In this document: piece by piece, positions 49,928-59,967 of the stretch
Layout of the letters: every line of letters begins with the position of its first letter
Numbering within the stretch: position 1 is the first letter of the stretch
NCBI RefSeq assembly: GCF_019420015.1
Contig: NZ_JAHZIA010000007.1
Coordinates: 1 to 64,000 of the forward strand
Reading direction: 5' to 3'
From: Anaerofustis sp.
Lineage (GTDB): Bacteria; Bacillota; Clostridia; Eubacteriales; Anaerofustaceae
DNA length: 64,000 nt
Program-made: the position numbers and the translations under genes
The notes under the pieces: generated by a model
The model's database searches: none
What the model was told of the DNA's origin: nothing
What the model saw: only the letters and a program-made list of their open reading frames with translations

Positions 49928-51292
49928 CTATAATTTATTTTTATCTTCCTTAATTTCAGGAAGAACGGTTAATAACATTGTTAAAAAACAGGCGATTCCT
50001 CCAATAAAATTTGATATCGGTTCTGCAAGGAATACTCCGTCTACTCCAAGAGAGAAGATTTTTGGGAGTATAACAGTAAGCGGTGCTACTATTATAACTT
50101 TTCTAAATATGGAAAAGAATACGGCATGTTTTGCTTTTCCTAAGGAAACAAATATTCTCTGTCCTGCAAATTGTAAAGCCATCATAAAGAAACCAAAGAA
50201 ATAAATTTCTATGGCAGGTATGCTTTTTGCGATGAGCATTGCATCATGGTTAAATATTTTTATAAATATATCCGGAAACTCAATTATTATAAGCCAAGCT
50301 ATAAAGGTATATATTATACAGGTTACAGACATAAATATCATGGCTTTTTTGAGCCTGTTGTATTTTCCAGCTCCATAATTATAGCTCATTATTGGAGTTG
50401 CACCGTCTGTCAGTCCTGACACAGGCATTGTGAAAATTTCCCTTATGGAATTAAGTACCGTCATGACTCCTACATATAAATCTCCGCCGTAAACTTGAAG
50501 TGTTGCATTGCATACTATTTGAACTATGCTGTTGGTTATTGACATAATAAATCCTGACATTCCAAGAGTTACTATTCGCTTTATTCTTTTTAAGTTTAAA
50601 ATCATACTTTCCTTTGTTAATTTTATTATGGCTTTTTTCCCAATAAGAAAATGCATAACCCATAAACTAGAAAGAAACTGAGATATGACGGTTGCGGTGG
50701 CAGCTCCTTTTACACCCATATTAAAGTAGAAAATAAAAATCGGATCGAGAATAATGTTGACACCTGCTCCGAATAATGCGGTAAGCATTCCGGTTTTTGC
50801 ATATCCTTGTGCATTTATGAAGCTGTTCATTCCAAGACTTATCATTACAAAAATATTTCCCAGTAAATATATTGTTATATATGATTTTGCAAAAGGATAT
50901 GTTGCATTGCTGGCGCCGAATAAATACAGTATAGGTTTTTGAAAAAGAATTCCTATGATTGTAAGTAAGATTCCTGATAATATCATCATTAAAAAGGAAT
51001 TTCCCATGATTCTTTGGGCTTCTTCGACATTTCCCCGTCCTCTTTCTATAGAAAACAAAGGAGCACCTCCTGTGCTGAATAAATTTGTAAATGCCGTTAC
51101 TATCATTATAATCGGAAAGCATAATCCAAGCCCAGTAAGAGCGAGTGTTCCGATTTCGGGAATTCTTCCTATATAAATTCTGTCTACCATGTTATAAAGG
51201 AGATTTATAATTTGTGCGATTGTCATCGGAATAGCAAGTTTTAATATATTTTTTGCTATACTTCCATTGCCAAAATCCCCATTATTTTTCAT
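49928..51292 (-). CDS. MATE family efflux transporter (second copy)
   Basis: A 454-residue MATE pump. It shares with the protein at 9109 the blocks IINLLYNMVDRIYIGRIPEIG and ATPIMSYNYGAG, ANT-YPFAKSYITIYLLG and QRIFVSLGKAKHAVFFSIFRKVI, so the two are paralogues of the same subgroup. Twelve membrane segments in two repeats are evident. Unlike the first, it has no regulator gene beside it. The substrate is unknown. GGAGGAG lies upstream of ATG 51292. Confidence 0.9.
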   Translation of the reverse strand: MKNNGDFGNGSIAKNILKLAIPMTIAQIINLLYNMVDRIYIGRIPEIGTLALTGLGLCFPIIMIVTAFTNLFSTGGAPLFSIERGRGNVEEAQRIMGNSFLMMILSGILLTIIGILFQKPILYLFGASNATYPFAKSYITIYLLGNIFVMISLGMNSFINAQGYAKTGMLTALFGAGVNIILDPIFIFYFNMGVKGAATATVISQFLSSLWVMHFLIGKKAIIKLTKESMILNLKRIKRIVTLGMSGFIMSITNSIVQIVCNATLQVYGGDLYVGVMTVLNSIREIFTMPVSGLTDGATPIMSYNYGAGKYNRLKKAMIFMSVTCIIYTFIAWLIIIEFPDIFIKIFNHDAMLIAKSIPAIEIYFFGFFMMALQFAGQRIFVSLGKAKHAVFFSIFRKVIIVAPLTVILPKIFSLGVDGVFLAEPISNFIGGIACFLTMLLTVLPEIKEDKNKL

Positions 51293-51481
51293 GGTTATTA
51301 CACTCCTCCTTCCCTTTATGGTATTAATATTATATCATAAATGAATTTATTGAGTTCACATAGAATTTTAATTAATCTGATTAAATCATATATTTATTTA
51401 CAGTGGCTCATCAATGTATTTGAAGCGTTGTATTTTTGTGTTATATGGTAAAAATTACACTGTTTAAAAGAGGTGTGAGAT

Positions 51482-51510
51482 TTGACAAATTTCTTCAATT
51501 AATGTATATT
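51482..51510 (+). promoter_or_regulatory. promoter of the 3D-domain gene
   Basis: TTGACA (51482-51487) and TATATT (51505-51510), 17-base spacer, 35 bases before the start codon. Confidence 0.65.
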
Positions 51511-51545
51511 TTATTATACAAAACCTTAAAAAAGGATATGGTAAC

Positions 51546-52964
51546 ATGAGTAATATAAAGGATAAATTTTTTGAAAAATTAAATAAAATCAAAGATATAA
51601 AATCAGATATTACCCTTAATGATACAGACAACACCGATGATAATAATATTCCTGATTTATCAGATAATGTTTTGCAGGAAAAGGAAGATATTAAAAAAGA
51701 TGAAAGTCTTATATCAAAAAAAGAGAATATCGCCTGTGATAAAATTGATGAAGGAAACGCCGTTCAATCTTCCGATAAAAAAACAGATATTAATGATATA
51801 AATTTGGATGAAGATACACTAAAAGCCACAAAATTAATAAAAGAAAAAAATATGGATGTTATTGAGGCTTTGGACCATTTGGATAAAATGGATGAAGAGG
51901 AGGATACATCTTTTCAGAGTACAAAAAGAAGGAAAATGAAAGAGTATCTGGACAAGAAGCTGATACCTCTTTGTATTTGCTTTTTCATTACCGCTATGGT
52001 TGGCATCACTGCTATGCTTATAAATATGTCAACTTTAAAAGTAAGCGTTGTTGTGGATGACGATGATCCGATAACGGTTAAGCAAATAGGAACTCTTACC
52101 ACTGCAGAGGCATTACATAAGGCAAAGATAGCTCCTTCAAGTTCGGATGTTATTTCAAAGTCACTTGATGATAACTTAAAGAATAATGATGTTGTTAAGA
52201 TAAAAACATCTTCAAAAGTCTTGGTAACCGACGGAAATGATATTGTTAAAGTTGATACGGGGTTATCGAATGAAAAAGATATAGTTAAGCAAGCGGATTT
52301 TAAAGTTGAAAAAGGTAAAAAAGTTTCGAGCATAAAACATAAAAATACTTCCGTATATGCTGTTTTGGATGAAAATCAGAAGTTAGTCAATAAAACCAAA
52401 AAAGTAAAATATAAGACGATTTACAAAGAAGTCGATACTTTAGATGGCGACGACGAAAAAGTGGTGAAAAAAGGGCAGAACGGAAAGCTTAGTTTTATAA
52501 GTGTTGTTACTACCAATGATAATGGTGAGGTTGTAAAAACAAAGAATCTGACGAAAACAGTTGAAAAGCCTGTTCAAAATAAAATTGTCGAAGTTGCAAA
52601 AGATTCGGACGAAGTTATTATGCTTCCTGATGCAAATGGTAAAGCTCCTGTAAAATACAATCAAAAGATAACAGTTAATGTTACTGCATATTGTGCCTGT
52701 GCAAAATGTTGTGGTGTTTCAACGGGTAGAACAGCAAGCGGTACATATGCGACCCCTAACAGAACTATAGCTGCTTGGAGCGGTCTTCCTTTCGGCACAA
52801 AAGTTTACTTCCCTTCTATGGCAAACAGACCAAACGGCGGTATATATACCGTAGAGGACAGAGGGGGCGCTATAGGTCCTGGAAGAATAGATATATATTT
52901 TTCTTCTCATTCCGAAGCACTTGCTTTTGGCAGAAGAACAATGGATGCTTATATTTTAAAATAG
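51546..52964 (+). CDS. membrane-anchored 3D-domain cell-wall protein (YabE/YuiC-like)
   Basis: A 472-residue protein. Residues 1-140 are acidic and low in complexity, probably cytoplasmic. Residues 143-162 form one membrane segment. Residues 165-300 resemble DUF348/ubiquitin-like repeats, with KVSVVVDDDDPITVKQIGTLTTAEALHKAKI. A G5-like linker follows (KVKYKTIYKEVD and VEKPVQNKIVEVAK). The end is a 3D domain, VTAYCACAKCCG to DAYIL, with the conserved Asp residues in VEDRGG and GRIDIYF. Such domains act as lytic transglycosylases in resuscitation-type muralytic enzymes. The long acidic cytoplasmic N-terminus is unusual. A degenerate copy of its 3' end lies 4 kb upstream. Confidence 0.85.
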   Translation: MSNIKDKFFEKLNKIKDIKSDITLNDTDNTDDNNIPDLSDNVLQEKEDIKKDESLISKKENIACDKIDEGNAVQSSDKKTDINDINLDEDTLKATKLIKEKNMDVIEALDHLDKMDEEEDTSFQSTKRRKMKEYLDKKLIPLCICFFITAMVGITAMLINMSTLKVSVVVDDDDPITVKQIGTLTTAEALHKAKIAPSSSDVISKSLDDNLKNNDVVKIKTSSKVLVTDGNDIVKVDTGLSNEKDIVKQADFKVEKGKKVSSIKHKNTSVYAVLDENQKLVNKTKKVKYKTIYKEVDTLDGDDEKVVKKGQNGKLSFISVVTTNDNGEVVKTKNLTKTVEKPVQNKIVEVAKDSDEVIMLPDANGKAPVKYNQKITVNVTAYCACAKCCGVSTGRTASGTYATPNRTIAAWSGLPFGTKVYFPSMANRPNGGIYTVEDRGGAIGPGRIDIYFSSHSEALAFGRRTMDAYILK

Positions 52965-52980
52965 TAATTTAAATGTAAAG

Positions 52981-53009
52981 ACATATCGAGTTTTTCGATG
53001 TGTTTTTTT
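52981..53009 (+). terminator. terminator after the 3D-domain gene
   Basis: ACATATCGA and TCGATGTGT form a stem with one G:T pair, followed by TTTTTT. Confidence 0.82.
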
Positions 53010-53447
53010 GTATTGTAATGTCAAGAAAATTCGAAAATAAAGCTCTTAAAATATATAAATATAAAAGAATAAAAATATATTCGCTTCTATAATATCTATT
53101 TTAAAGTCATAAATAAAATACTCACAAGATTTATAAAAATATTTATAGAATGATAAACGTTTATATAGGTTAGTTAATATTATTTATTTACCTAACTAAA
53201 AATAACAATTAGTATCTTCTAAATGATGTTTTAAATATTAAATCATCGCATATATATTTGCCTAAAAAATTAATGACTATAATTTACAATATGTTATATT
53301 TAATTTTAACTTTTATTCATAATACTTAAATTAATTAATAAAACACATGCTTTTCATTAAAAATTACTTAAATTTTACATTTTTCATTATATATTATGAT
53401 ACAATATAATTTACGAAAAATCTTTTTAATAAGAGAGGAATAACGCA
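53010..53447. other. intergenic region before secA
   Basis: About 440 AT-rich bases without a credible gene. A TATAAT at 53405-53410 is the likely secA -10 box, but its -35 (TTTCAT, 53382) is weak. TAGGTTAG at 53167 and CCTAACTA at 53193 could pair imperfectly; I assign no role. Confidence 0.45.
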
Positions 53448-55940
53448 ATGGGAATACTTGGAGCGGTTGCTAAATCGTTAGATAATAAAGAAATCAAAAA
53501 GCTGGAAAAAACAGCAAATAAAATAGAAGCATTGGCAGATGAATATGCTGCACTGAGTGATGAAGATTTACAACACAAAACAATAGAATTCAAAGAAAGA
53601 CTTCAAAACGGAGAAACACTGGATGACTTGCTTGTTGAAGCTTTTGCAACAGTAAGGGAAGCATCGACAAGAATACTGGGACTAAGACATTTTAAAGTTC
53701 AACTTATAGGCGGTATTATTCTTCATCAAGGTAATATTGCCGAAATGAAAACAGGTGAAGGTAAAACACTGATGGCAACCTTACCTGCTTATTTAAATGC
53801 ACTTGAAGGTAAAGGAGTACACATAGTAACGGTAAATGACTATTTGGCAAAAAGGGATAGCGAATGGAACGGAAAAATGTTCAACTTCTTAGGATTAAGC
53901 GTTGGGTTGATAGTACACGGACTTGATTTTGAGGAAAAGAAAAATGCATACAATGCAGATATCACTTATGGTACAAATAATGAGTTTGGCTTTGATTACC
54001 TTAGGGATAATATGGTAAAAGAAATGGATGATATGGTACAAAGAGATTTAAACTTCTCTATTGTCGATGAAGTAGACAGCATCCTTATAGATGAAGCAAG
54101 AACTCCTCTTATAATTTCCGGAAGCGGGAATGAAAGCACAAAAAGATATTACGATGCAAATGCTTTCATAAAAACACTAAAAGAAGATGACTATGCCGTA
54201 GATGAAAAAGATAAGACATGTAACTTAACTGAAAAAGGTATTGAAAAAGCAGAAAGAGCATTTAATATAGAAAATCTTTCTGATATAAACAATATGGAAC
54301 TACAACATCATATTAATCAAGCACTTAGAGCCAATACTTTGATGTTTAAAGACAGAGACTACGTCGTAAGAAACGGGGAAGTATTGATAGTAGATGAATT
54401 CACCGGAAGAATAATGGAAGGAAGACGATATTCAGAAGGACTTCATCAAGCAATCGAAGCCAAAGAAGGAGTTAAAGTAGAAAGAGAAAGTGTTACATTG
54501 GCTACAATAACATTTCAAAACTACTTCAGAATGTATAACAAGCTTGCGGGAATGACAGGTACAGCAAAGACAGAAGAAGAAGAATTTAAAGAAATATACA
54601 ATATGAATGTACTTCAAGTTCCTACAAATAAACCTTTAATAAGAGAAGATATGAAAGATGCCGTTTTCACTACAAAAAAAGGTAAAGAAAAAGCCATAAT
54701 AAATGAAATAAAAGAAAGACATGCCAAAGGGCAGCCTGTACTTGTAGGCACAATAGCCATAGAGGACAGTGAAAAATTAAGTAAGCTTCTTAAAAGAGAA
54801 GGCATAAAACACAATGTATTAAATGCTAAATTTCATGAAAAAGAAGCAGAAATAATTGCCGATGCAGGGCAAATGGGTGCCGTAACAATATCAACCAATA
54901 TGGCAGGAAGAGGTACGGATATAGTACTGGGAGAAGGAGTAAAGGAACTTGGCGGTCTTCATATTCTAGGTACAGAAAGACATGAAAGCAGAAGAATAGA
55001 CAACCAGCTTCGAGGTAGAGCAGGAAGACAAGGAGATCCGGGATCTTCTCAATTTTTTATCTCATTGGAAGACGATTTAATGAGACTCTTCGGAGGAGAA
55101 AGAATACAAGGGTTTGCAAACAGAACAAGCCTTGAAGAGGATGAAGCATTAGAAAGCAGAATGCTTACAAAAACAATTGAAAATGCACAAAAACAAATAG
55201 AAGGAAAGAACTTTGGTATAAGAAAATACGTTTTGCAATATGATGACGTAATGAACAAACAAAGAGAAGTTATATATGCTCAAAGAAAAAAAGTCTTAAA
55301 AGGAGAAGACGTATCAAATGCAATTCGTGAGATGATTGATTCAATTATAGAAAATACCGTCGAAGCATATACAACAAACGAACATTATACCGATAACTGG
55401 AATCTTGACAAAATAGAAGAAAATATATTTAATACTTTCGGACTTATCGTTGATATAGATAAAAATATAAGCGATAAAGAAACACTGAAAACTTTTATCA
55501 TTGATGAAGTATATAAACTCTACAAAAAGAAAGAAGAAGAATTCTCAAGTGAAGAATTAAGAGAACTTGAAAGATTGGTTCTTCTAAAAGTAGTTGACTC
55601 AAACTGGATGGAACATATAGACAATATGGACCAACTAAAACAAGGTATCAACTTAAGAGCATACGGCCAAATAGACCCGGTACAGGCATATACAAAAGAA
55701 GGCTTTGAAATGTTCGAAGAAATGAATGAAATAATAAAAGAAGATACCGTCAAATACTTATTCCATATGGAAAAAGTAGAGCAGATTGTAAACGAAGCTC
55801 CAAAGGATATGTATTTTAATGATGGGGAAGAGGCTCCTAAGAAAAAGCCTGTCGTTAATAAAAACAAAATCGGAAGAAATGATCCTTGTCCATGTGGAAG
55901 CGGAAAGAAATACAAAAAGTGCTGTGGAAAAAACAAATAA
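53448..55940 (+). CDS. secA: protein translocase ATPase SecA
   Basis: An 830-residue motor that drives proteins through SecYEG. Walker A is MKTGEGKTLMA (100-110), the DEAD-like Walker B VDEVDSILIDEARTPLIISG, the second nucleotide fold TNMAGRGTDIVLGEGV and RRIDNQLRGRAGRQGDPGSSQFFISLEDDLMRLFG, all in usual order. The preprotein cross-linking and helical scaffold domains follow. The C-terminus has the SEC-C zinc motif NDPCPCGSGKKYKKCCG, used for SecB or ribosome contact. The length is normal. No second, accessory SecA is seen in the window. Confidence 0.97.
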   Translation: MGILGAVAKSLDNKEIKKLEKTANKIEALADEYAALSDEDLQHKTIEFKERLQNGETLDDLLVEAFATVREASTRILGLRHFKVQLIGGIILHQGNIAEMKTGEGKTLMATLPAYLNALEGKGVHIVTVNDYLAKRDSEWNGKMFNFLGLSVGLIVHGLDFEEKKNAYNADITYGTNNEFGFDYLRDNMVKEMDDMVQRDLNFSIVDEVDSILIDEARTPLIISGSGNESTKRYYDANAFIKTLKEDDYAVDEKDKTCNLTEKGIEKAERAFNIENLSDINNMELQHHINQALRANTLMFKDRDYVVRNGEVLIVDEFTGRIMEGRRYSEGLHQAIEAKEGVKVERESVTLATITFQNYFRMYNKLAGMTGTAKTEEEEFKEIYNMNVLQVPTNKPLIREDMKDAVFTTKKGKEKAIINEIKERHAKGQPVLVGTIAIEDSEKLSKLLKREGIKHNVLNAKFHEKEAEIIADAGQMGAVTISTNMAGRGTDIVLGEGVKELGGLHILGTERHESRRIDNQLRGRAGRQGDPGSSQFFISLEDDLMRLFGGERIQGFANRTSLEEDEALESRMLTKTIENAQKQIEGKNFGIRKYVLQYDDVMNKQREVIYAQRKKVLKGEDVSNAIREMIDSIIENTVEAYTTNEHYTDNWNLDKIEENIFNTFGLIVDIDKNISDKETLKTFIIDEVYKLYKKKEEEFSSEELRELERLVLLKVVDSNWMEHIDNMDQLKQGINLRAYGQIDPVQAYTKEGFEMFEEMNEIIKEDTVKYLFHMEKVEQIVNEAPKDMYFNDGEEAPKKKPVVNKNKIGRNDPCPCGSGKKYKKCCGKNK

Positions 55941-55971
55941 AAAATATATGAAAATCTTAAACTATTTAGAT

Positions 55972-56009
55972 AAAAAGGAATAACTCTCATATTGGAGTTA
56001 TTCCTTTTT
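55972..56009. terminator. bidirectional terminator between secA and the heptad-repeat gene
   Basis: AAAAAGGAATAACTC and GAGTTATTCCTTTTT form a perfect stem around TCATATTG. Confidence 0.88.
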
Positions 56010-56013
56010 GCTT

Positions 56014-57672
56014 TTATTCTATTGAATCTGTTTTATATACGAATTTAACGCTACCATTCATCCCATTGCTGAGTCCTGAAAAAGTATTGTAATCATCCGC
56101 TTTATCTATAGTATTGTGTATTCTTACTTTTAAGTTATCCAGACTTCCTGCCGTCTGAACAAGTTTTTCTATTCCTTCTCTATCAAATCTACTCATTCCT
56201 TCACTAAGTTGTTTAGATCCTTTTTCCAGTTCATTTATTCCCTTTATGAGTTTATCACTTCCTTGCTGCAACGTATTAAGTCCTTCACTCAAATCTTCAC
56301 TTCCTTGAATCAATGGATTTATTCCTTTATTTATTAATTCATTTGCACCTAAAGCTATTTTATCACTTCCTTGGGTTTTTAGCTGTGTGCTTCCTTCGTA
56401 AATTTCATTTAATCCATTTTCGAGTTTATCAGCACCTCCCATAAGAGTTTTATCACTTTTTGAGGTTAGGTTCAAAGATATTAGTTTTTGATTAGATATT
56501 GTTTGCTCTAATGTACCTGCCATTTGTTCCAAATTTGGAATTAAGGCATTATTCGGATCGACCTGTTTTAATTGAGATATTGTATTTTTAATACCACTTA
56601 AAACCTGTTCATTGTATTTTATGGTTTCATTTAAACTGCTACCTGCAGTATTCAACCCATTCTTCAACTGAATAGCACCATTTTTAGCATCATTAATACC
56701 ACCAGAAAGAACATCTATATTATCAGATAAAGCCTCTGCACCACTCTTTATATTATTTACGCCACTCTTTAGCTGCTTTCCTCCGCTTGCAAGACTCTTT
56801 GCTCCTTTATTTAGTTTACTGACTCCTGTGGTTAAAGTACCGGATTTATCTATTAAAGTATTAATCCCTTCATTTAAAGACTTAGATCCCTCTACTAATA
56901 TTTGAGAAGAACTACTCAATTTTTCAAGAGAACTCGTTAAATCCATTATACTGTCAATATCATCGATATTTATATCTTTGAATACTTCATTGGTTACATA
57001 GCTCATTGTTCCATCCATTGTAAAATCTTTAACATCTGATTCAATTTCCGTATAATTAGGAATATCAATACCCTTCATCGAAAGAGATTCATCAAGCCCC
57101 GGGAATCCATAACCCACAACAAGTATATTTTCACCTTCTTCAACCGACTTTCCGTTTGTTACTTTTACGTTACTTACTTTATCATAATCCAATATCATTC
57201 CGGTAACAGCCATAAAAACATTATTATCAAAAGTGTTGTTTGAATAGTCTATTCTTATTTTTAATTTACCGCTTTTATGAGCCAAGTTTGCAGGTGATAT
57301 TTTTTCACCGTTTAAATAATATGTCAATTTTATATTTACCGGTAATTTTTTATTTGATATACCTTGGTATGTTATATCTTTCCCTTGCGAAGTCCAAACC
57401 AGTTTATTTAATCTTTTATCAAATTTTTCATTTCCTTTTATATTTTCAACATTTTTTAAATTGGATTTATCTTCTATCTTTTCTCCTTTTCGAGTGTTTT
57501 TAAGTGTGGAACTTACTATTTTTTTATTTACATTTCCGTTTGCATCGGATATTACATATACGCTTTCCTCTTTTGTTATATTTTCATTCTGAGCAAGCAC
57601 AGGTGCGGTTAAAGAAGAAAACACAAATATAGCACAAAGCGCAACAACAATTACCTTATTTTTATTCTTCAT
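56014..57672 (-). CDS. secreted heptad-repeat protein (YhgE/Pip-like), partner of the MMPL transporter
   Basis: A 552-residue exported protein. The signal peptide is MKNKNK plus a hydrophobic stretch ending APVLA before Gln. From about residue 250 to 535 it carries repeated L-x-x-G heptads (LNEGINTL, LNKGAKSL, LKSGVNNI, LSGGINDA), as in the extracytoplasmic stalk of YhgE/Pip phage-infection proteins. It has no C-terminal membrane segments, unlike YhgE itself. It overlaps the MMPL gene by 11 bases, so both are translated together, and it probably acts as the extracytoplasmic extension of that transporter. The cargo is unknown. Confidence 0.82.
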   Translation of the reverse strand: MKNKNKVIVVALCAIFVFSSLTAPVLAQNENITKEESVYVISDANGNVNKKIVSSTLKNTRKGEKIEDKSNLKNVENIKGNEKFDKRLNKLVWTSQGKDITYQGISNKKLPVNIKLTYYLNGEKISPANLAHKSGKLKIRIDYSNNTFDNNVFMAVTGMILDYDKVSNVKVTNGKSVEEGENILVVGYGFPGLDESLSMKGIDIPNYTEIESDVKDFTMDGTMSYVTNEVFKDINIDDIDSIMDLTSSLEKLSSSSQILVEGSKSLNEGINTLIDKSGTLTTGVSKLNKGAKSLASGGKQLKSGVNNIKSGAEALSDNIDVLSGGINDAKNGAIQLKNGLNTAGSSLNETIKYNEQVLSGIKNTISQLKQVDPNNALIPNLEQMAGTLEQTISNQKLISLNLTSKSDKTLMGGADKLENGLNEIYEGSTQLKTQGSDKIALGANELINKGINPLIQGSEDLSEGLNTLQQGSDKLIKGINELEKGSKQLSEGMSRFDREGIEKLVQTAGSLDNLKVRIHNTIDKADDYNTFSGLSNGMNGSVKFVYKTDSIE

Positions 57673-59761
57673 TTAAAATTTCTCCTTTATCATTTTGTAT
57701 TTTAAATTTATAACTTGTTTTTATAATTAATTTATCAAATATCATTAAGGCACTCGGAAGCATCAATATAACGACAATCATACTTACAATCGCACCTCTG
57801 GACAATAAAGTACAAATAGAACTTATCATATCTATTTTTGAATACAATGAAACACCCAAAGTAGAAAGGAAGAAGCCCATAGCACTGACCGATATCGAAT
57901 TAACCGATGTTTTAAGTGCAACGGATACAGACTCTTTTTTATCCAAACCTTTCATTCTCTCTTCTTTATATCTTGTAGTCATCAATATTGCATAATCTAC
58001 CGTTGCCCCGAGCTGTATTGTACCTATTACTATTGATGCCACAAAAGGTATAGTAGTGTTTGTATAAAAAGACATACCCATATTTATAAATATCGCAAAT
58101 TGTATAATCGATACCAAAATAATCGGAATGGATATTGATTTAAATACTATCAATATAATCAAAAATACAGCTGCAATGGATATATAATTTACCACATTAA
58201 AATCATGATTTGTAACGCTTATCAAGTCTTTTGTACATGGAGCTTCACCTATTACCATCGATGTTTTATCGTAGTTTTTGGTGATATTATCTATTTTTGT
58301 TATTTGATTGTTTACTTCATCACTCGCCGTTTTGTATGCCGAATTAATAATTAAAAGGTTATGTTTATCGCTTTGTACAATATTTTTTATATCTCCCGGA
58401 ATAAATTCATCTGGAACAGAAGAATCAACTATTGAATCAAGACCCAATACATTTTTTACACCGTCTAAACTTTCTATTTCTCTTATAATATTGTAAGTAT
58501 CTTTTTTAGGTAAATCCTTATCTAAAAGAACCATATGAGAAGATCCTATATCAAAATCATTTTTTAGTTCATTATTTGCCTGTATGCTTTTTGCACTGCT
58601 TGGAAGAGTATCATATAAATCGTAATAAACATTTGTATTGTTATATCCGTATACAGCGGGAATAAGCATTATAACAAATAATAAAGCAAATGATTTATAA
58701 TGCTTTATAACAAAATTACTTAATTTATAAAAACTTGGCATATAATTTTTATGTTTAAATTTATTTATAGATTTTTCAAAGGTAAGTATAAAAGAAGGAA
58801 GTATCGTTACACATGCAATAATACCTATTACAACACCTTTTGCCATTACTATCCCCAAATTAAGTCCAAGAGCAAATGTCATAAAACACAAAGCCAAGAA
58901 TCCAGCTATTGTCGTTATAGAACTACCCACAATAGACGTAAAAGTATTGGTTATCGCATGTGCCATAGCTTCATTTTTACTTTCGTAATGTTTTAATTCT
59001 TCTTGATATCTATGATATAAAAATATAGAATAATCCATCGTAACCGCAAGCTGTAAAACAGCAGTTAATGCTTTGGTTATAAATGAAATTTCTCCGAGGA
59101 AAAAATTACTTCCCAAATTATACAGTATCGACATCCCTATACTAAGAAGAAAAAATATCGGTATCATAAACGAATCCATCGAAAAACCAAGAATAATACC
59201 CGTTAAAATTGCCGCTATAATTACATATACAACAGTCTCTTGATTTATATAATTCTTTATATCGGTAACAACCGAAGACATACCACTTAAAAAGCATTGC
59301 TCATTTGATATTTTTCTGATTTCCTCAACAGCTTGCATCGTTTCGTCCGAACCCATACTCTTATCATAAAATATTGCCATTAATGTTTCATTCGTATCTT
59401 TATTGTTAAAAGCTTCATATACATCATTCGGAAGTATTTCTTTGGGAACTGAAATATCAAGCACATCATCGTACCAAATAACCGATTCCACATGATCTAC
59501 CTTTTCTATTTTACTTTTTAAAGATACTACTTGCTTGTTATCCATACCCTTTACAATGTACATGGAAAATCCACCCTTACCGTATTCCTGCAAAAGTAAA
59601 TCCTGACCTTTCATAGTTTCCAAATCTTTCGGAAGATAAGAAAGTATGTCATAATTTATTCTTGTCGTAACAAAACCTATTACAGACGGAATTAAAAGCA
59701 AAACAGATAAAACCAAAATCAATATTCTGTTTTTAACAATTTTTTCAGATATTTTTATCAT
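57662..59761 (-). CDS. MMPL/RND family transporter
   Basis: A 699-residue exporter of the MMPL group. The topology is one helix, a large outer loop, five helices (SSD-like: TMDYSIFLYHRYQEE), a second single helix and outer loop, and five helices with ATVDYAILMTTRYKEERMKG. Conserved Asp-Tyr pairs in TMDYSIF and TVDYAIL are the proton-relay sites of MMPL proteins. Start ATG 59761 is fixed by AAAGGAGG upstream. It is divergent from a TetR gene, with three TGACT-N3-AGTCA operators between, and is followed by the heptad-repeat partner. It likely exports a lipid, peptide or drug. Confidence 0.88.
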   Translation of the reverse strand: MIKISEKIVKNRILILVLSVLLLIPSVIGFVTTRINYDILSYLPKDLETMKGQDLLLQEYGKGGFSMYIVKGMDNKQVVSLKSKIEKVDHVESVIWYDDVLDISVPKEILPNDVYEAFNNKDTNETLMAIFYDKSMGSDETMQAVEEIRKISNEQCFLSGMSSVVTDIKNYINQETVVYVIIAAILTGIILGFSMDSFMIPIFFLLSIGMSILYNLGSNFFLGEISFITKALTAVLQLAVTMDYSIFLYHRYQEELKHYESKNEAMAHAITNTFTSIVGSSITTIAGFLALCFMTFALGLNLGIVMAKGVVIGIIACVTILPSFILTFEKSINKFKHKNYMPSFYKLSNFVIKHYKSFALLFVIMLIPAVYGYNNTNVYYDLYDTLPSSAKSIQANNELKNDFDIGSSHMVLLDKDLPKKDTYNIIREIESLDGVKNVLGLDSIVDSSVPDEFIPGDIKNIVQSDKHNLLIINSAYKTASDEVNNQITKIDNITKNYDKTSMVIGEAPCTKDLISVTNHDFNVVNYISIAAVFLIILIVFKSISIPIILVSIIQFAIFINMGMSFYTNTTIPFVASIVIGTIQLGATVDYAILMTTRYKEERMKGLDKKESVSVALKTSVNSISVSAMGFFLSTLGVSLYSKIDMISSICTLLSRGAIVSMIVVILMLPSALMIFDKLIIKTSYKFKIQNDKGEILNEE

Positions 59762-59810
59762 TAAAATTCCTCCTTTTATAAGAACAATATATGCAACACA
59801 CACACATAAA

Positions 59811-59898
59811 TGACTATTAGTCATTTATATTGTAGAAGATTATAATACTAAAATGACTGATAGTCAATATAAAATAAAAAGAAAATGACTAATAGTCA
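59811..59898. promoter_or_regulatory. three TetR operators and the MMPL promoter
   Basis: Three 13-bp palindromes share TGACT-N3-AGTCA: TGACTATTAGTCA (59811-59823), TGACTGATAGTCA (59854-59866) and TGACTAATAGTCA (59886-59898). On the minus strand TTGACT (59867-59862) and TATAAT (59844-59839) form a 17-base-spaced promoter whose -35 lies inside the second site. The set should be bound by the divergent TetR protein. Confidence 0.85.
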
Positions 59899-59916
59899 AA
59901 ATTTTACAATATTAAA

Positions 59917-59945
59917 TTGACTTACAAAAATATTTTTTGTAATAT
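59917..59945 (+). promoter_or_regulatory. promoter of the TetR gene
   Basis: TTGACT (59917-59922) and TAATAT (59940-59945), 17-base spacer, just downstream of the third operator. Confidence 0.6.
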
Positions 59946-59967
59946 TTATATATAGGAGAGATATATT

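Noticed and set aside
53160..53200. TAGGTTAG ... CCTAACTA as another metal operator or terminator
   Set aside because: The arms are offset and far apart, do not fit the 16-bp feo palindrome, and lack a T tract.
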